Counted from the first letter of the stretch, positions 43,253 through 52,551 are shown. The stretch: DNA of 64,000 bases from an uncultured Lachnospiraceae bacterium (GCA_910587095.1 CAJUMJ010000003.1:65178-129177), one strand, 5' to 3'. Notes: generated from the sequence alone by a model not told the origin. A program made the numbers and translations.

Positions 43253-44878
43253 TTATTTATATGTTACGGTAGATGTGCCACAGTCTGAAAACATCCAAGA
43301 TGTACTTGCTTGTGAGGTTGACCATTTCCCTTCAGTGGCATATATTGTTGTCAAGTTGCTACACCCATTAAACATATTACGCATTGCTGTAGCGTTTCTT
43401 GTATCAAAACTACATAAATCAAGAGTGGATAAAGTAGAACAGCCATCAAACATATATCCCATATTTGTTACTTTGCTTGTGTCAAAATTACTTACATCCA
43501 AGCTGGTCAAAGCAGATAAACCATTAAACATTCCATCCATCTTTGTGACTTTACTTGTATCAAGATAATTAACATTCAGAGCAATTAAAGATTCGCATTG
43601 AGAAAACATGTAACTCATTTCAGTTACATTAGATGTATTAAAATGGCTTATATCCAAATTGGTTAAGGACTTGCATTTATTAAACATATTTTTCACATTT
43701 GTTATATTACTTGTATCAAAATTACTTATATCAAGACTGACTAAGGATTCACAGCCTGCAAACATAAAAGTCATATCAGTAACATTACTTGTGTCAAAAC
43801 TATCGAGTCCTTCTATAGTTGTCAGCGACTTACAATTATAAAACATAGCACCCATACCAGTTACATTACTTGTATCAATATTTCTGCTAAATTTAATGGA
43901 TTTAATTCTTTCATTATTAGTAAATTTTATATCCTCAGTCGCCGTATTAGGATGTGAATCTGCATTAAACATATATGCATAGGTTCTGGATTCATAATAA
44001 CCTTGTTTATTACTCTTCAACTGTGTCTTATAAGTTTTTTCTCCAATCACATAATTCGCATACACAATAACATCCGTCTCAGAGCCTTTGTAATAATTCA
44101 ATGTAATAATGTTATTGGTATCATCTAAAGTATAATTCCAATTACTATAAGCATTTGCAGGAGCCGTTTCATACGGATCTGCTTCTTTTTCATGACAGTC
44201 AGTACATTCACCATTTTCAAAGTTGTGACCCTTTGCTGGTATTTCTTCTGTATAGCTGTCACCACAGTCGCAGGTAAATGTCTTTTCCCCTGTTTCCGTA
44301 CAGGTTGGCTCTTTGGTGATGGTTGTCACATAATTATGTTTATGTGTCACATGAGTCTCCAGTTTAATTTCCATCTGGAAAATACCTCGCCATGCACCTG
44401 CAGTCAAATCTGGAGCGCTGACCATGTTATCATCCTGCCTATAATTTTCAGCAACCTCTGTAGAATTCCAATGGAACTTATTATGTGTTACATTCGCCAC
44501 AACATCCTCTTTCGTATTTTCAGATGCCTGATCTTTCATATAAAAGTCAATGCTGTCTGTATCAGTGATCCCATCAACAGGCGCTACATAGACACATTGA
44601 TCGGCATCAATATCACCTGAAACTTTCACAGCATATGTAGACTGCTTCCATCCATCTAATACAATCGTCTTTGGAATCGTAACGAAGAAGCTGGATGCCT
44701 GTTTATAAGTTACTGTTATATCTTCAAGATTTCTTTCATTAACTGACAAGTCTTCTCCATCTAAAGTATTCTCTGTAATCACTGCATCCGCCGCATATGC
44801 TGGAAGCACATTACTGAATATCATAGAAAAGCAGAGTAGACTTGACACCAACTTAGATATGTTTCTTTTTATATTCAT
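43253..44878 (-). CDS. Secreted DUF285/BspA-type repeat protein 2
   Basis: The 541-residue product has a signal peptide (MNIKRNISKLVSSLLCFSMI), the shared 130-residue domain (FFVTIPKTIVLDGWKQ ... TAGAWRGIFQMEIKL), a His/Cys-containing linker and about eight DUF285 repeats (for example SNVTDMTFMFAGCESLVSLD). It has no sorting motif. Its start overlaps the stop of the sortase-type protein gene by four bases (ATGA), so the two are translated together. It is the paralogue of the protein at 38475. Confidence 0.85.
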   Translation of the reverse strand: MNIKRNISKLVSSLLCFSMIFSNVLPAYAADAVITENTLDGEDLSVNERNLEDITVTYKQASSFFVTIPKTIVLDGWKQSTYAVKVSGDIDADQCVYVAPVDGITDTDSIDFYMKDQASENTKEDVVANVTHNKFHWNSTEVAENYRQDDNMVSAPDLTAGAWRGIFQMEIKLETHVTHKHNYVTTITKEPTCTETGEKTFTCDCGDSYTEEIPAKGHNFENGECTDCHEKEADPYETAPANAYSNWNYTLDDTNNIITLNYYKGSETDVIVYANYVIGEKTYKTQLKSNKQGYYESRTYAYMFNADSHPNTATEDIKFTNNERIKSIKFSRNIDTSNVTGMGAMFYNCKSLTTIEGLDSFDTSNVTDMTFMFAGCESLVSLDISNFDTSNITNVKNMFNKCKSLTNLDISHFNTSNVTEMSYMFSQCESLIALNVNYLDTSKVTKMDGMFNGLSALTSLDVSNFDTSKVTNMGYMFDGCSTLSTLDLCSFDTRNATAMRNMFNGCSNLTTIYATEGKWSTSQASTSWMFSDCGTSTVTYK

Positions 44879-45744
44879 AATTTTCTTTTCTCCTCCCTAT
44901 TTCTATTTTTTAGTAAACCAAATGCAGAAGCAATCAATAGCACAGCATAGAAGAAGATATGGCTTTCATCCCCTGTCTGCACTCTGGAAATACCTGCATC
45001 TGCATTTCCATCAACTTGACCGCTGTTTTGGCTGTTATTCTTTTGATTGTTGTTATTTTGACGGTTATTATTAACAGCACTATCTTTTTCCTTAATGGTC
45101 ACTGTACTGCTTCCTGTCACTGTCTTGTAATTGTCTTTCATAATTTTGTAGTAAACAACATAGGTACCTGGCTCTTTATACTCTGGTTTCTTTGAAGAAT
45201 AATTTATTCCATCTTCACTGTACAGGATCTTGCAGTCATCTGTCTTAACATCCATTTCTATGCTATGGTTTTTCCCATCATAAAAGACAATGCAATCATC
45301 TGCATCAAATTCAATCATTGCTTCTTTGATCTTTACGACTGCCGAGCCTAAGGTTGTTGTATATCCATCCTTTTCGACTTTATAATAAGTCACGTATGTC
45401 CCTACATTCGTATATTCAGGTTTCTTTGCCGAATAAGTTTTTCCATCTGTACTATACAGAATGGTTGCTCCCTCCGTCTTACAGTCAACAGTGATTCCAT
45501 GTGATTTTCCATCATAGACACCTTCATAACCCGACGCCATAACTTCAAGTTCTGGATACTTTGGAATTTCTTCTGAGAAATCATAAGTTGACTTATAAAT
45601 TACTTCACATTCAGCACTGGTTTCTTCTATACTTGTATCTACTGTCTGGACATCTGTGACTTCCGCATATACAGGCAATGATACAAATTCAAACAATGCC
45701 AGTGGGAGCAGTGCTGTTAATCCCACAAATTTCTTCTTTTTCAT
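44875..45744 (-). CDS. Sortase-type cell-wall protein with two tandem beta domains
   Basis: The 289-residue product has a signal peptide (MKKKKFVGLTALLPLALFEF). Two tandem domains of about 80 residues follow, each of the form YDGKxHxIxxDxKT ... ILYSxDGxxYSxKKPEY ... GTYVxYYKxxKDxYxT. After an Asn/Gln-rich linker the C-terminus reads VQTGDESHIFFYAVLLIAS followed by a KNRNREEKRKL tail, which fits a TGD-type sorting signal. AAGGAGG lies five bases before the ATG at 45744; the in-frame upstream start is not used. It may hold the co-translated DUF285 protein at the surface. Confidence 0.82.
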   Translation of the reverse strand: MKKKKFVGLTALLPLALFEFVSLPVYAEVTDVQTVDTSIEETSAECEVIYKSTYDFSEEIPKYPELEVMASGYEGVYDGKSHGITVDCKTEGATILYSTDGKTYSAKKPEYTNVGTYVTYYKVEKDGYTTTLGSAVVKIKEAMIEFDADDCIVFYDGKNHSIEMDVKTDDCKILYSEDGINYSSKKPEYKEPGTYVVYYKIMKDNYKTVTGSSTVTIKEKDSAVNNNRQNNNNQKNNSQNSGQVDGNADAGISRVQTGDESHIFFYAVLLIASAFGLLKNRNREEKRKL

Positions 45745-45970
45745 CTCTACCTCCTTATCTTCTATGGAACTTACATAAAAAAGTTTATTGAAACGTTTAT
45801 GTAATATTGGGTTACACAAAATAATTCCTCTATTGCTTCTTGTTGTCGCCTTTATCGTATACAGTTCCACGAAAAATATAATTTATATCTTCTCCGTGGA
45901 CTGCATTATTATAGTTTAAAGAGTAGACAGGAATTTATAATTATAATGTGAATAACTCTACTTCTTACAT

Positions 45971-46006
45971 AAAAATAAGACCTGCATATGCAAGCCTTAT
46001 CTTATT
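45971..46006 (-). terminator. Terminator of the small secreted protein gene
   Basis: The imperfect hairpin AATAAGACCTGCATATG / CAAGCCTTATCTTATT lies 46 bases past the stop codon at 46052, with T-rich sequence on the minus strand. Confidence 0.6.
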
Positions 46007-46051
46007 AAATATAAAACATTCTGTTTCTTAAAACTCTATTTTTATTAAAAA

Positions 46052-46567
46052 TTACTCCGCATCTGCGAGTGCGATATTGAAGTTAAAGGTTCCCTTCCAG
46101 TTACCTGCTGTAATAGTAGGAGCTGCTACATTACCATCTTTGGAAGTATCAGCAGTAACCTCAGCACTTGTCCAGTCAACAACATCCTGTGTTACATCTG
46201 CCTGAACATCTGCTTTCTTAGTTCCAATAGCAGCCTGATCCTTCATATAGAAATTGATTCCCTCAATATCTGTAAGTGCATCCTGAGGTGCTACAGTTAC
46301 CTTCTTGTCAGAAGAAATATCGCCATATACTCTTACTGCATAATCAGAATCCTTAGAAACTGCGTCCAGTACAATAGTCTTAGGGATCACTACAGAGTAG
46401 GAGGATGCTCTTGTATACAGAACCTCTGTATCTCTTGATGTTCCATCCTCTCCAACTTCTGTCTGTGAAATAGGATCATAATCTGTTGTTGCTGCGCATA
46501 CAGGAAGAACACTTCCCATCATCATTGTTCCTGCCATAACTGCTGTTAAAATTTTATTCTTATTCAT
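46052..46567 (-). CDS. Small secreted protein made of the shared N-terminal domain
   Basis: The 171-residue product has a signal peptide (MNKNKILTAVMAGTMMMGS, cleavage near VCAA). The remainder is the same domain found at the N-terminus of both DUF285 proteins: YSVVIPKTIVLDAVSK, VAPQDALTDIEGINFYMKD and TAGNWKGTFNFNIAL. It has no repeats and no anchor. It may be a subunit that assembles with the larger proteins. AAAGGA lies before the ATG. Confidence 0.8.
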   Translation of the reverse strand: MNKNKILTAVMAGTMMMGSVLPVCAATTDYDPISQTEVGEDGTSRDTEVLYTRASSYSVVIPKTIVLDAVSKDSDYAVRVYGDISSDKKVTVAPQDALTDIEGINFYMKDQAAIGTKKADVQADVTQDVVDWTSAEVTADTSKDGNVAAPTITAGNWKGTFNFNIALADAE

Positions 46568-46898
46568 TTTTATTTTTTCCTTTCGTTTCTCATTTTGAGA
46601 TATTATTAATAATTATCTTTGCTGCTTTCGCATAGTTAAAGAATAACCAATGCTTACAGTCTAAAAGTTGTATAATCTTTTTCATTGTAAAGAGTGGTTT
46701 AAAAATTATTCATAAAAATATGATTAATCTTTACACACATTTCACACGAAGTAATAGCACTTTATCTGTATATTCAGGAATTATTACGATTTTCTGCATT
46801 ATCAAAAAAATTTTATTGATTACTTATACTCATACAATCTTTCATAATTTATGGCACTTCTTCCGCTTAAAATATCCATTAACATAAGGAGGGGGATT
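46568..46898. other. AT-rich intergenic region between divergent genes
   Basis: About 330 bases. Apart from ribosome binding sites (AAAGGA for the minus-strand gene, AAGGAGGGGG for the plus-strand gene at 46899) no feature could be supported. Confidence 0.5.
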
Positions 46899-47276
46899 AT
46901 GAATTATCACGTATACAATATAGAAGATACAAATGCAAGAATTTTTAAAAAGAAACACTTCCAATTTGATTATATTGAACCTGATTCTTTTGAGAAAACG
47001 CAGAATAGCAATGACCTTTCTGTCATTGGCTGCATAAAACTAAAAGAAATAGCAAAAGAGGATGCCACTGATACAGTCGTTATCTCTAGCGGTATAACAG
47101 ATCATTATTTTAAACTCATGCCACCTGACAAAATGAAGCGCCTTAGAAAGAAGCACCTGATCGGCTATATCATGGTAGCAAAGGATACTTATGTTGCTGT
47201 CTATGAGCATAGCATAATGATGCCACTGCTCCTGTCCATTTCATTTCTGGCAGTATTCTGTGCCATTATATTTTAA
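46899..47276 (+). CDS. Small tail-anchored protein, unknown function
   Basis: The 125-residue product has a soluble, charged N-terminal part and one C-terminal membrane segment (MMPLLLSISFLAVFCAIIF), i.e. it is tail-anchored. No family is recognised. The ATG at 46899 has AAGGAGG upstream; the earlier in-frame ATG has none. A strong terminator overlaps the stop codon. Confidence 0.65.
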   Translation: MNYHVYNIEDTNARIFKKKHFQFDYIEPDSFEKTQNSNDLSVIGCIKLKEIAKEDATDTVVISSGITDHYFKLMPPDKMKRLRKKHLIGYIMVAKDTYVAVYEHSIMMPLLLSISFLAVFCAIIF

Positions 47277-47303
47277 AAGCAGGGGAAATCCCTGCTTTTA
47301 TTA
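47275..47303 (+). terminator. Terminator of the tail-anchored protein gene
   Basis: AAAAGCAGGG and CCCTGCTTTT form a ten-base stem around a five-base loop; the first arm includes part of the stop codon. Confidence 0.85.
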
Positions 47304-47431
47304 TAAATTGAATCTTTCTAACTCCTGTATAGTACATTCTTTAAAGAACTGTCTGAAATACCTACTGTTAACCTTATATTTTGCTTCAAATTTCCACAAT
47401 TAATTCTTCCATCTTGATGAATCAAACAACG

Positions 47432-47463
47432 AAAAAAGGATTGGCTTTATACCAATCCTTTTT
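47432..47463 (-). terminator. Terminator of the NYN-domain gene
   Basis: AAAAAAGGATTGG pairs with CCAATCCTTTTT around a seven-base loop; T residues follow on the minus strand. Confidence 0.85.
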
Positions 47464-47547
47464 CTCCTATCTGGCTAAAAACTATTTTTAATAAAACTTA
47501 TCTTAAATAAAACTATTTCCAAAAAACTTATCTTGGTTTTTATCATA

Positions 47548-48408
47548 TCATTTTACACCTGCATTGTCAACAGTTTCTTCACTTTTCTCTACAAGTTCTG
47601 TACTTTCTGCAATTATACTGTTTTCCCTCATTAGTAACTTAATCGTTGTATATCCATTGGTTGGTACCGCATCAATTAATTTTTTATCAATCATTGCATT
47701 TATAATTTCACCTGCATATACCTCTGATACTTTAAACTTACCAGCCACATCCGATCTTAACCATGAAAATCCATATGTTTTATTAGGATTATTTATATAC
47801 CATTCAGAAATATGATCGGCAATCTGATCAAACCAATAATCAGGTTCTCCTGCAGCTATATCAACTTTAAATAATTTTAGAATATCACAAGAAAAATCAC
47901 AATATGAATCAAAATGTATAGTTTGGGCTGTATTCTGACTTGTATAATATAATTGAACCTTTTTCCCTTTATATTTAAGCCTACTCATTATGGGAATCAT
48001 ATCACTATCAGAAGTGACAATGACATAGGTATCTATATTAGGCTCTTTATATGTCAATTCTATTGCATCAATGCTAAGTTCTATATCAGATGCATTTTTT
48101 CTATATTTATCATCTCTATTATTTCCATAAACATTCCTAATTTGAACACGCTGTTCTTGAAGTTTACGTAAGCTCACTTTTACTTGATCAAAATCTGCAT
48201 ATGCCCGAAATGATCTAATCTTATCCTTTCCATATGTTTCATTAAAAAATTTACATATATCATATTCTTCATCTGTAACATCAATAGCGTATCTCTTCAT
48301 TGTATGAAATAAATTATCATAATCAATTAAGATGCATACATTTGAGACATCATCTACAATTTTAGATACATCTGATACTATTGAATTATCAACATTTAGA
48401 TCTTTCAA
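47548..48408 (-). CDS. NYN-domain (PIN-like) putative RNase
   Basis: The NYN core begins ILIDYDNLFHTMKRY, continues with DKIRSFRAYADFDQVK and ends YVIVTSDSDMIPIMSRLKYKGKKV, with the acidic residues that bind metal in PIN-like nucleases. A C-terminal winged-helix-like part follows (WLRSDVAGKFKVSEVYAGEIINAMIDKK). Frame is open to an ATG at 48447, but that ATG overlaps a TATAAT box and has no ribosome binding site, whereas GGGGGA lies seven bases before a TTG at 48408. That start gives 286 residues and is preferred. Similar proteins degrade RNA; the trigger is unknown. Confidence 0.8.
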   Translation of the reverse strand: MKDLNVDNSIVSDVSKIVDDVSNVCILIDYDNLFHTMKRYAIDVTDEEYDICKFFNETYGKDKIRSFRAYADFDQVKVSLRKLQEQRVQIRNVYGNNRDDKYRKNASDIELSIDAIELTYKEPNIDTYVIVTSDSDMIPIMSRLKYKGKKVQLYYTSQNTAQTIHFDSYCDFSCDILKLFKVDIAAGEPDYWFDQIADHISEWYINNPNKTYGFSWLRSDVAGKFKVSEVYAGEIINAMIDKKLIDAVPTNGYTTIKLLMRENSIIAESTELVEKSEETVDNAGVK

Positions 48409-48710
48409 AATAGTTTCCCCCATAATCATCAATATTATAGCTTTCATTATATACCATAAATCGACAAAATGCTATCAAAACATTTGTTCAGCATCTGAAA
48501 TGATTCTAGTCTCATCTACAATATTGCTGTTGTATTTTCACTTTTATTATATATTTTCTTTATACAATTACTACTTTTTATTGCTTTTATCCACTTCTCT
48601 TCATTTGTAACACTACTTCCCTGCCCGCTTTTTCATAAGAAAAGGGTATCAACTTCTAATCCAATAATTCCAATCCCTTTTCTTATAAAGTCTGAACTCG
48701 TGGATCTACG

Positions 48711-48878
48711 TTAGGAAACGGGTCTCGCCAATCTATGCTTTCCCCGCGCGCGGGCAAACCATGAACAGATTGTCTCACCCTTTCACTCCATGCAAAAAGC
48801 CACATGGAGTGATTAAGGAAATTGTTCCTGCCAGCAGAAACAATTTGTCTGCAAGCAGACAACCTTAATCAGGGCCAT
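48711..48878. repeat. Multi-hairpin palindromic element, third example
   Basis: Read left to right, CAATCT/AGATTG encloses CCCGCGCGCGGG (48729-48772), then CACTCCATG/CATGGAGTG (48784-48811). Next GATTAAGG/CCTTAATC (48811-48870) encloses two hairpins, AAATTGTT/AACAATTT and GTCTGC/GCAGAC, forming a three-way junction. In the reverse direction a hairpin followed by GGTGAGAC recalls the element at 12489. The element is GC-richer than its surroundings. Confidence 0.7.
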
Positions 48879-48921
48879 AAAAAATATGAGGACAGTCCAC
48901 TGGACTCTCCTCACATTTTTT
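48879..48921 (-). terminator. Terminator of the NACHT-pentapeptide gene
   Basis: A very regular stem runs through AAAAAAT, TGAGGA and AGTCCA to TGGACT, TCCTCA and ATTTTTT with single unpaired bases between blocks. It works in both directions. Confidence 0.85.
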
Positions 48922-48963
48922 ATTTGAGATGCGCTCGACCCGTTCGGGAAACTTTGATATAAT

Positions 48964-51528
48964 TTAAGCTCTATTTTTATGATGATATTCTTTATAAGTT
49001 ACAATCCTCCTTGTTGCAGAAATATACACTTTACTGTCAGTTAAGTTGTATTTTTCACAAAGCAACTTAACTTGACTTTCATCAAATTTTGTTTCCAATA
49101 AATTTGCTCCTCTTAAATCTGCACCCATTAAATCTGCACCCAATAGATCTGCTCCGCTTAAATCTGCTTTGCTTAAAAGTGCTCCGCTTAAATCTGCTCC
49201 TCTTAAATCTGCTCCTCTTAAATCTATTTCACTTAAATATGCTCTACTTAAGTCTGCTTTGATTAAATTTGCTCCGCTTAAATTTGCTTCAATTATATAT
49301 GCTCCGCTTAAATCTACTCTTCTTAAATCTGCATCTACTAAATCTGCACCCAATAGATTTGCTTCGCTTAAATCCGCTCCTCTTAAATCTGCTCTTCTTA
49401 AATCTGCATCCAATAAATTTGCTTCGCTTAAATCTGCTCCCCTTAAATCTGTTCCGTTTAAATCTGTTTCACTTAAATTCAAGCTATTTCCCCTATTAGA
49501 TCGCAAGTAACTAGCAATCTTATTGTTAACTTTTTCTAAAGATAGATTCCATAAATGAACTATTTCAAGCATATTAGAAAATATTCTCATTTCCCGATCA
49601 AAAATATTTAAAAGTGGTGTTTTTTGTTCCTTTATAAAATAATAAGTCATTCCATGTCGCAGCATTATGTTAAACACTTCTCTTGTTATAGCCGATAAAT
49701 CATATCCTTTCATACTATTAAACTTATATCTTACAAATTCAAGTATCTGCTTCGATAAATGACCATCCTTTAACAACTCTCCCAGCTTTCCTGCCACTTC
49801 CTCCTTAGATGTCACGCTACATATAGACTCAAAAAAGTAAAGCACAACAAAATACTCATATATAGAGCGATGCACAAACTGCAGTTCATCAGTTCCTTTT
49901 CCTTCACAATACTTTATTTGGAAAAAGTTTCCAATTAGAGTATCCCTTTGTAGATCTTCCCCTTTTTCTCCTGATTCTTTCATCTCCTCTTCACAAATCT
50001 CTACAAATTTTTCTTGTGAAATAATTGCTTCATCCGCTTTATTTTCAAACATCCAAAAAGCAATTCGTTGTGAAACATGATGTATATGTTTTTTGATTCT
50101 AGAGTCATTAATCCTGTGTTCTGTATCATAACCCCTGTCATATATGCCACCTCTTTCTAAAGAAAAAATCTGATCATATATATCCACAGTAGAACTACTC
50201 CTTTCAATATCAACTTCTAATGCTAATACCATATACAGAATAAGCGGAATCCCCATTATATCTTTCTTTTCAATTATTTTGTTTATTCTAATTTGCAGAT
50301 TCTCACTAATTCTTGTCGAATCTTTTCTTATGATTATTTCTTCATAATTTTCACAAAATTTTCTTATCTGTGTTTCATCCCATGCCTGTAAAGTAATATA
50401 CTCAATTCCTTTTAACTCTTCTTTATCTACATAATTTTCTCTGCATGTTAAAACAAGCGAAAATTTTCTCAAGTAATTTTTCTTTTCTAATTCTTGATTC
50501 AATTTATGTAAAATTCTTTCCCTATTCTCCTTCACAGATATCTCATCAAAACCATCAAGAATTAATGTCTTTCCCTCTAACTTATTATAGCCTAAATCAA
50601 TAGTTTCAAATATCTCATCTAATATATTATGATCCTGCCAATTAACATTCCCTAAATCAGGAGCAAACTGATACACTAGAATATTCTCTTTCTTTTCTAC
50701 CAAATTTGCCATAATCCATGTAATAAGAGTACTTTTCCCAATTCCTGCTTGTCCCAAAATCAAGAGCATTTTCTTCTCATCATTATCAACTATGTGCTCA
50801 CTTAATAATCCTTTCAAATCAGCAGACTCTTCATCATTTGATTTCCATTTATAATGAGGCAAATGTTCTTCTAGATATATTTCTTTCAATGCTATATTAA
50901 CTCCTGCATTCTTATCTCTCTTATTAAAATTATTTAAAAATACATTCTTCTCCCATCTCTTAGCATATTCATCCACCCTATTTTCTATTGGTCTTTTAGT
51001 GGAATATTTTGCATCTTGCATTTCCTTTTCTATTAGATAGTCCAATTTTCTATGTGTCTCTTCATCGTTCTTATTGCTCACATCAAAACCTTCACGCACA
51101 GCTTCAAATGTTTGTCCTCCTTGAATCAAAATAATTTCCTTATATAAGATATCATTCTCATCCATACAAATTACATGGCACAATATTTTCAAAAACTCCT
51201 CACACGTTTCACTTGTAACTTGTGAAACAAGCATTTTCAGTCCCACTCTGACTGCTTCTATATTACTATTGCTATTTTTAAAACCTCTGATTATACTTTC
51301 TGCTGCATCATATAAAACCTCTTGTCCTTTATAATCTTTTTGGGTAAATTCTTTTATTGCATCAATTGTAACCTGATATATCCTCGTCTCTATACTTTGA
51401 TTTCTATCTCTCTTCTTTTTATCTGCATCCTTTATCGCTTTTTTGATTAGATTCTCTGGTATATCAACAACATCACTAATTATTTTTGATATAAACCCAC
51501 TAATTATCATTTCCCCAGTTATCGACAT
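48964..51528 (-). CDS. NACHT NTPase with C-terminal pentapeptide repeats
   Basis: The 854-residue protein has an unassigned N-terminal region of about 240 residues, with an amphipathic start MSITGEMIISGFISKII, then a NACHT domain: Walker A GQAGIGKST (259-267) and Walker B TLILDGFDE (321-329). A helical region follows, and then about 28 pentapeptide repeats of the form A(D/N)LxxADL from about residue 673 to 814. Bacterial NACHT proteins are anti-phage sensors in which the C-terminal repeat domain is thought to sense and the N-terminal domain to act. AAAGGGGG lies before the ATG, with a TTAAAA-17-TATAAA promoter. It may be cargo of the adjacent Tn554-like unit. Confidence 0.88.
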   Translation of the reverse strand: MSITGEMIISGFISKIISDVVDIPENLIKKAIKDADKKKRDRNQSIETRIYQVTIDAIKEFTQKDYKGQEVLYDAAESIIRGFKNSNSNIEAVRVGLKMLVSQVTSETCEEFLKILCHVICMDENDILYKEIILIQGGQTFEAVREGFDVSNKNDEETHRKLDYLIEKEMQDAKYSTKRPIENRVDEYAKRWEKNVFLNNFNKRDKNAGVNIALKEIYLEEHLPHYKWKSNDEESADLKGLLSEHIVDNDEKKMLLILGQAGIGKSTLITWIMANLVEKKENILVYQFAPDLGNVNWQDHNILDEIFETIDLGYNKLEGKTLILDGFDEISVKENRERILHKLNQELEKKNYLRKFSLVLTCRENYVDKEELKGIEYITLQAWDETQIRKFCENYEEIIIRKDSTRISENLQIRINKIIEKKDIMGIPLILYMVLALEVDIERSSSTVDIYDQIFSLERGGIYDRGYDTEHRINDSRIKKHIHHVSQRIAFWMFENKADEAIISQEKFVEICEEEMKESGEKGEDLQRDTLIGNFFQIKYCEGKGTDELQFVHRSIYEYFVVLYFFESICSVTSKEEVAGKLGELLKDGHLSKQILEFVRYKFNSMKGYDLSAITREVFNIMLRHGMTYYFIKEQKTPLLNIFDREMRIFSNMLEIVHLWNLSLEKVNNKIASYLRSNRGNSLNLSETDLNGTDLRGADLSEANLLDADLRRADLRGADLSEANLLGADLVDADLRRVDLSGAYIIEANLSGANLIKADLSRAYLSEIDLRGADLRGADLSGALLSKADLSGADLLGADLMGADLRGANLLETKFDESQVKLLCEKYNLTDSKVYISATRRIVTYKEYHHKNRA

Positions 51529-51558
51529 CAGTATATCCCCCTTTTTATCTAATGAATA

Positions 51559-51587
51559 TTTATAGTTTAATTGTACTATCTTTTTAA
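51559..51587 (-). promoter_or_regulatory. Promoter of the NACHT-pentapeptide gene
   Basis: On the minus strand TTAAAA (51587-51582) and TATAAA (51564-51559) are 17 bases apart, about 30 bases before the ATG. Confidence 0.5.
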
Positions 51588-51608
51588 CTATTTTCCAACC
51601 ACACCACG

Positions 51609-51638
51609 AAAAAAGGAACTGAAAATTCTCCAGTCCCC
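51609..51638 (-). terminator. Terminator of the helicase-associated-domain gene
   Basis: On the minus strand GGGGACTG pairs with CAGTTCC, followed by TTTTTT, eight bases past the stop codon. Confidence 0.75.
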
Positions 51639-51645
51639 ATTTCTC

Positions 51646-52551
51646 TCACTTTATATGCCTATTAAACCCAAAACCAGCCATCCCCAAATCTCTCTCCTGC
51701 TCCGCTGTCAGACTCCCATCCGCATACTGCCTTATCACCTCACCAACTTTCTCCCCAAGCGCATAATTTTTATATCTATAACTTCTCCCTATCACTAAAG
51801 GCTTCTTCGTTACCCTGATGCACTCCCTGAGAAGCCCAACGAACCAATCCCATTCCGCGTTTTTCAGATCTTCCCAGAACATCCCAATCTCTTCCAGCAT
51901 CTCTATCTTTTTATCGCTGATCTTATGGCTTGAAAGTTCAAGATACCTATCCCTCTGCTCCCAGATCCATTTCCCAAGTGTAAATCCATCAGAAGTAACA
52001 TACTTCTTAGGTACAAACAGATGTCCGTTTGCTTCAAAATACTGCTTGGCATAGCTGTACGCTATATCCCATTCAGAGATTTTTCTTGGTTTGATCCACT
52101 TTATTCCCATGCTTTCAAGCCGCACAATCTGATAAGATGAAAGTTCTCCCTGTTTATACAGCTTTTTCTGGTAATGTATCCATTGGAACATGTTCACCCC
52201 ATCATGAAATAGGACTGTATTTGGCATGGATAAGGTTCCATGCTCTTTGTAATATGCTTCTACTTCATCTGCCCTCTCAATCCATATGCATAGGTCTTTC
52301 TGCGGGGAATCTACAAGCTGCATCCTAATCTTTAGCAGGAACCTTATCTCTTCTTCTGCCAACAGATTCTGGTCATATGTTTCCTTTAGTCCTGCCCATA
52401 TCCTGCCGAGCGGATAACCGCCTGCTGATACGTATTCCTCTGGGATATGTAGGAATTTCTTCTGCTCCAGATATCCCGCATCCATTATGTAATACATGAT
52501 CTCTAGGAGAAATTTCTCCCTGTCCTTCGGATCTTTTATATTAAACTGCAT
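51646..52551 (-). CDS. Helicase-associated (HA) domain repeat protein
   Basis: The 301-residue protein consists of about four HA-type units without a helicase. One reads YAKQYFEANGHLFVPKKYV then GFTLGKWIWEQRDRY and ends LEEIGMFW; others start EVEAYYKEHGTLSMP and MYYIMDAGYLEQKKFLHIP. HA domains usually follow superfamily 2 helicases of mobile elements and may bind nucleic acid. GGGAGGG lies ten bases before the ATG at 52551; the in-frame ATG at 52617 has no such site. It lies between the Tn554-like genes and the NACHT gene. Confidence 0.8.
   Translation of the reverse strand: MQFNIKDPKDREKFLLEIMYYIMDAGYLEQKKFLHIPEEYVSAGGYPLGRIWAGLKETYDQNLLAEEEIRFLLKIRMQLVDSPQKDLCIWIERADEVEAYYKEHGTLSMPNTVLFHDGVNMFQWIHYQKKLYKQGELSSYQIVRLESMGIKWIKPRKISEWDIAYSYAKQYFEANGHLFVPKKYVTSDGFTLGKWIWEQRDRYLELSSHKISDKKIEMLEEIGMFWEDLKNAEWDWFVGLLRECIRVTKKPLVIGRSYRYKNYALGEKVGEVIRQYADGSLTAEQERDLGMAGFGFNRHIK

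Noticed and set aside
49100..49480. CRISPR-like array of 15-30 base repeats
   Set aside because: The repeats are degenerate, have no spacers and follow the 15-base period of pentapeptide coding.
49169..49510. Long plus-strand frame encoding KSAPLKSAPL-type repeats
   Set aside because: It is the antisense of the pentapeptide repeats of the NACHT gene; the periodic DNA keeps several frames open.
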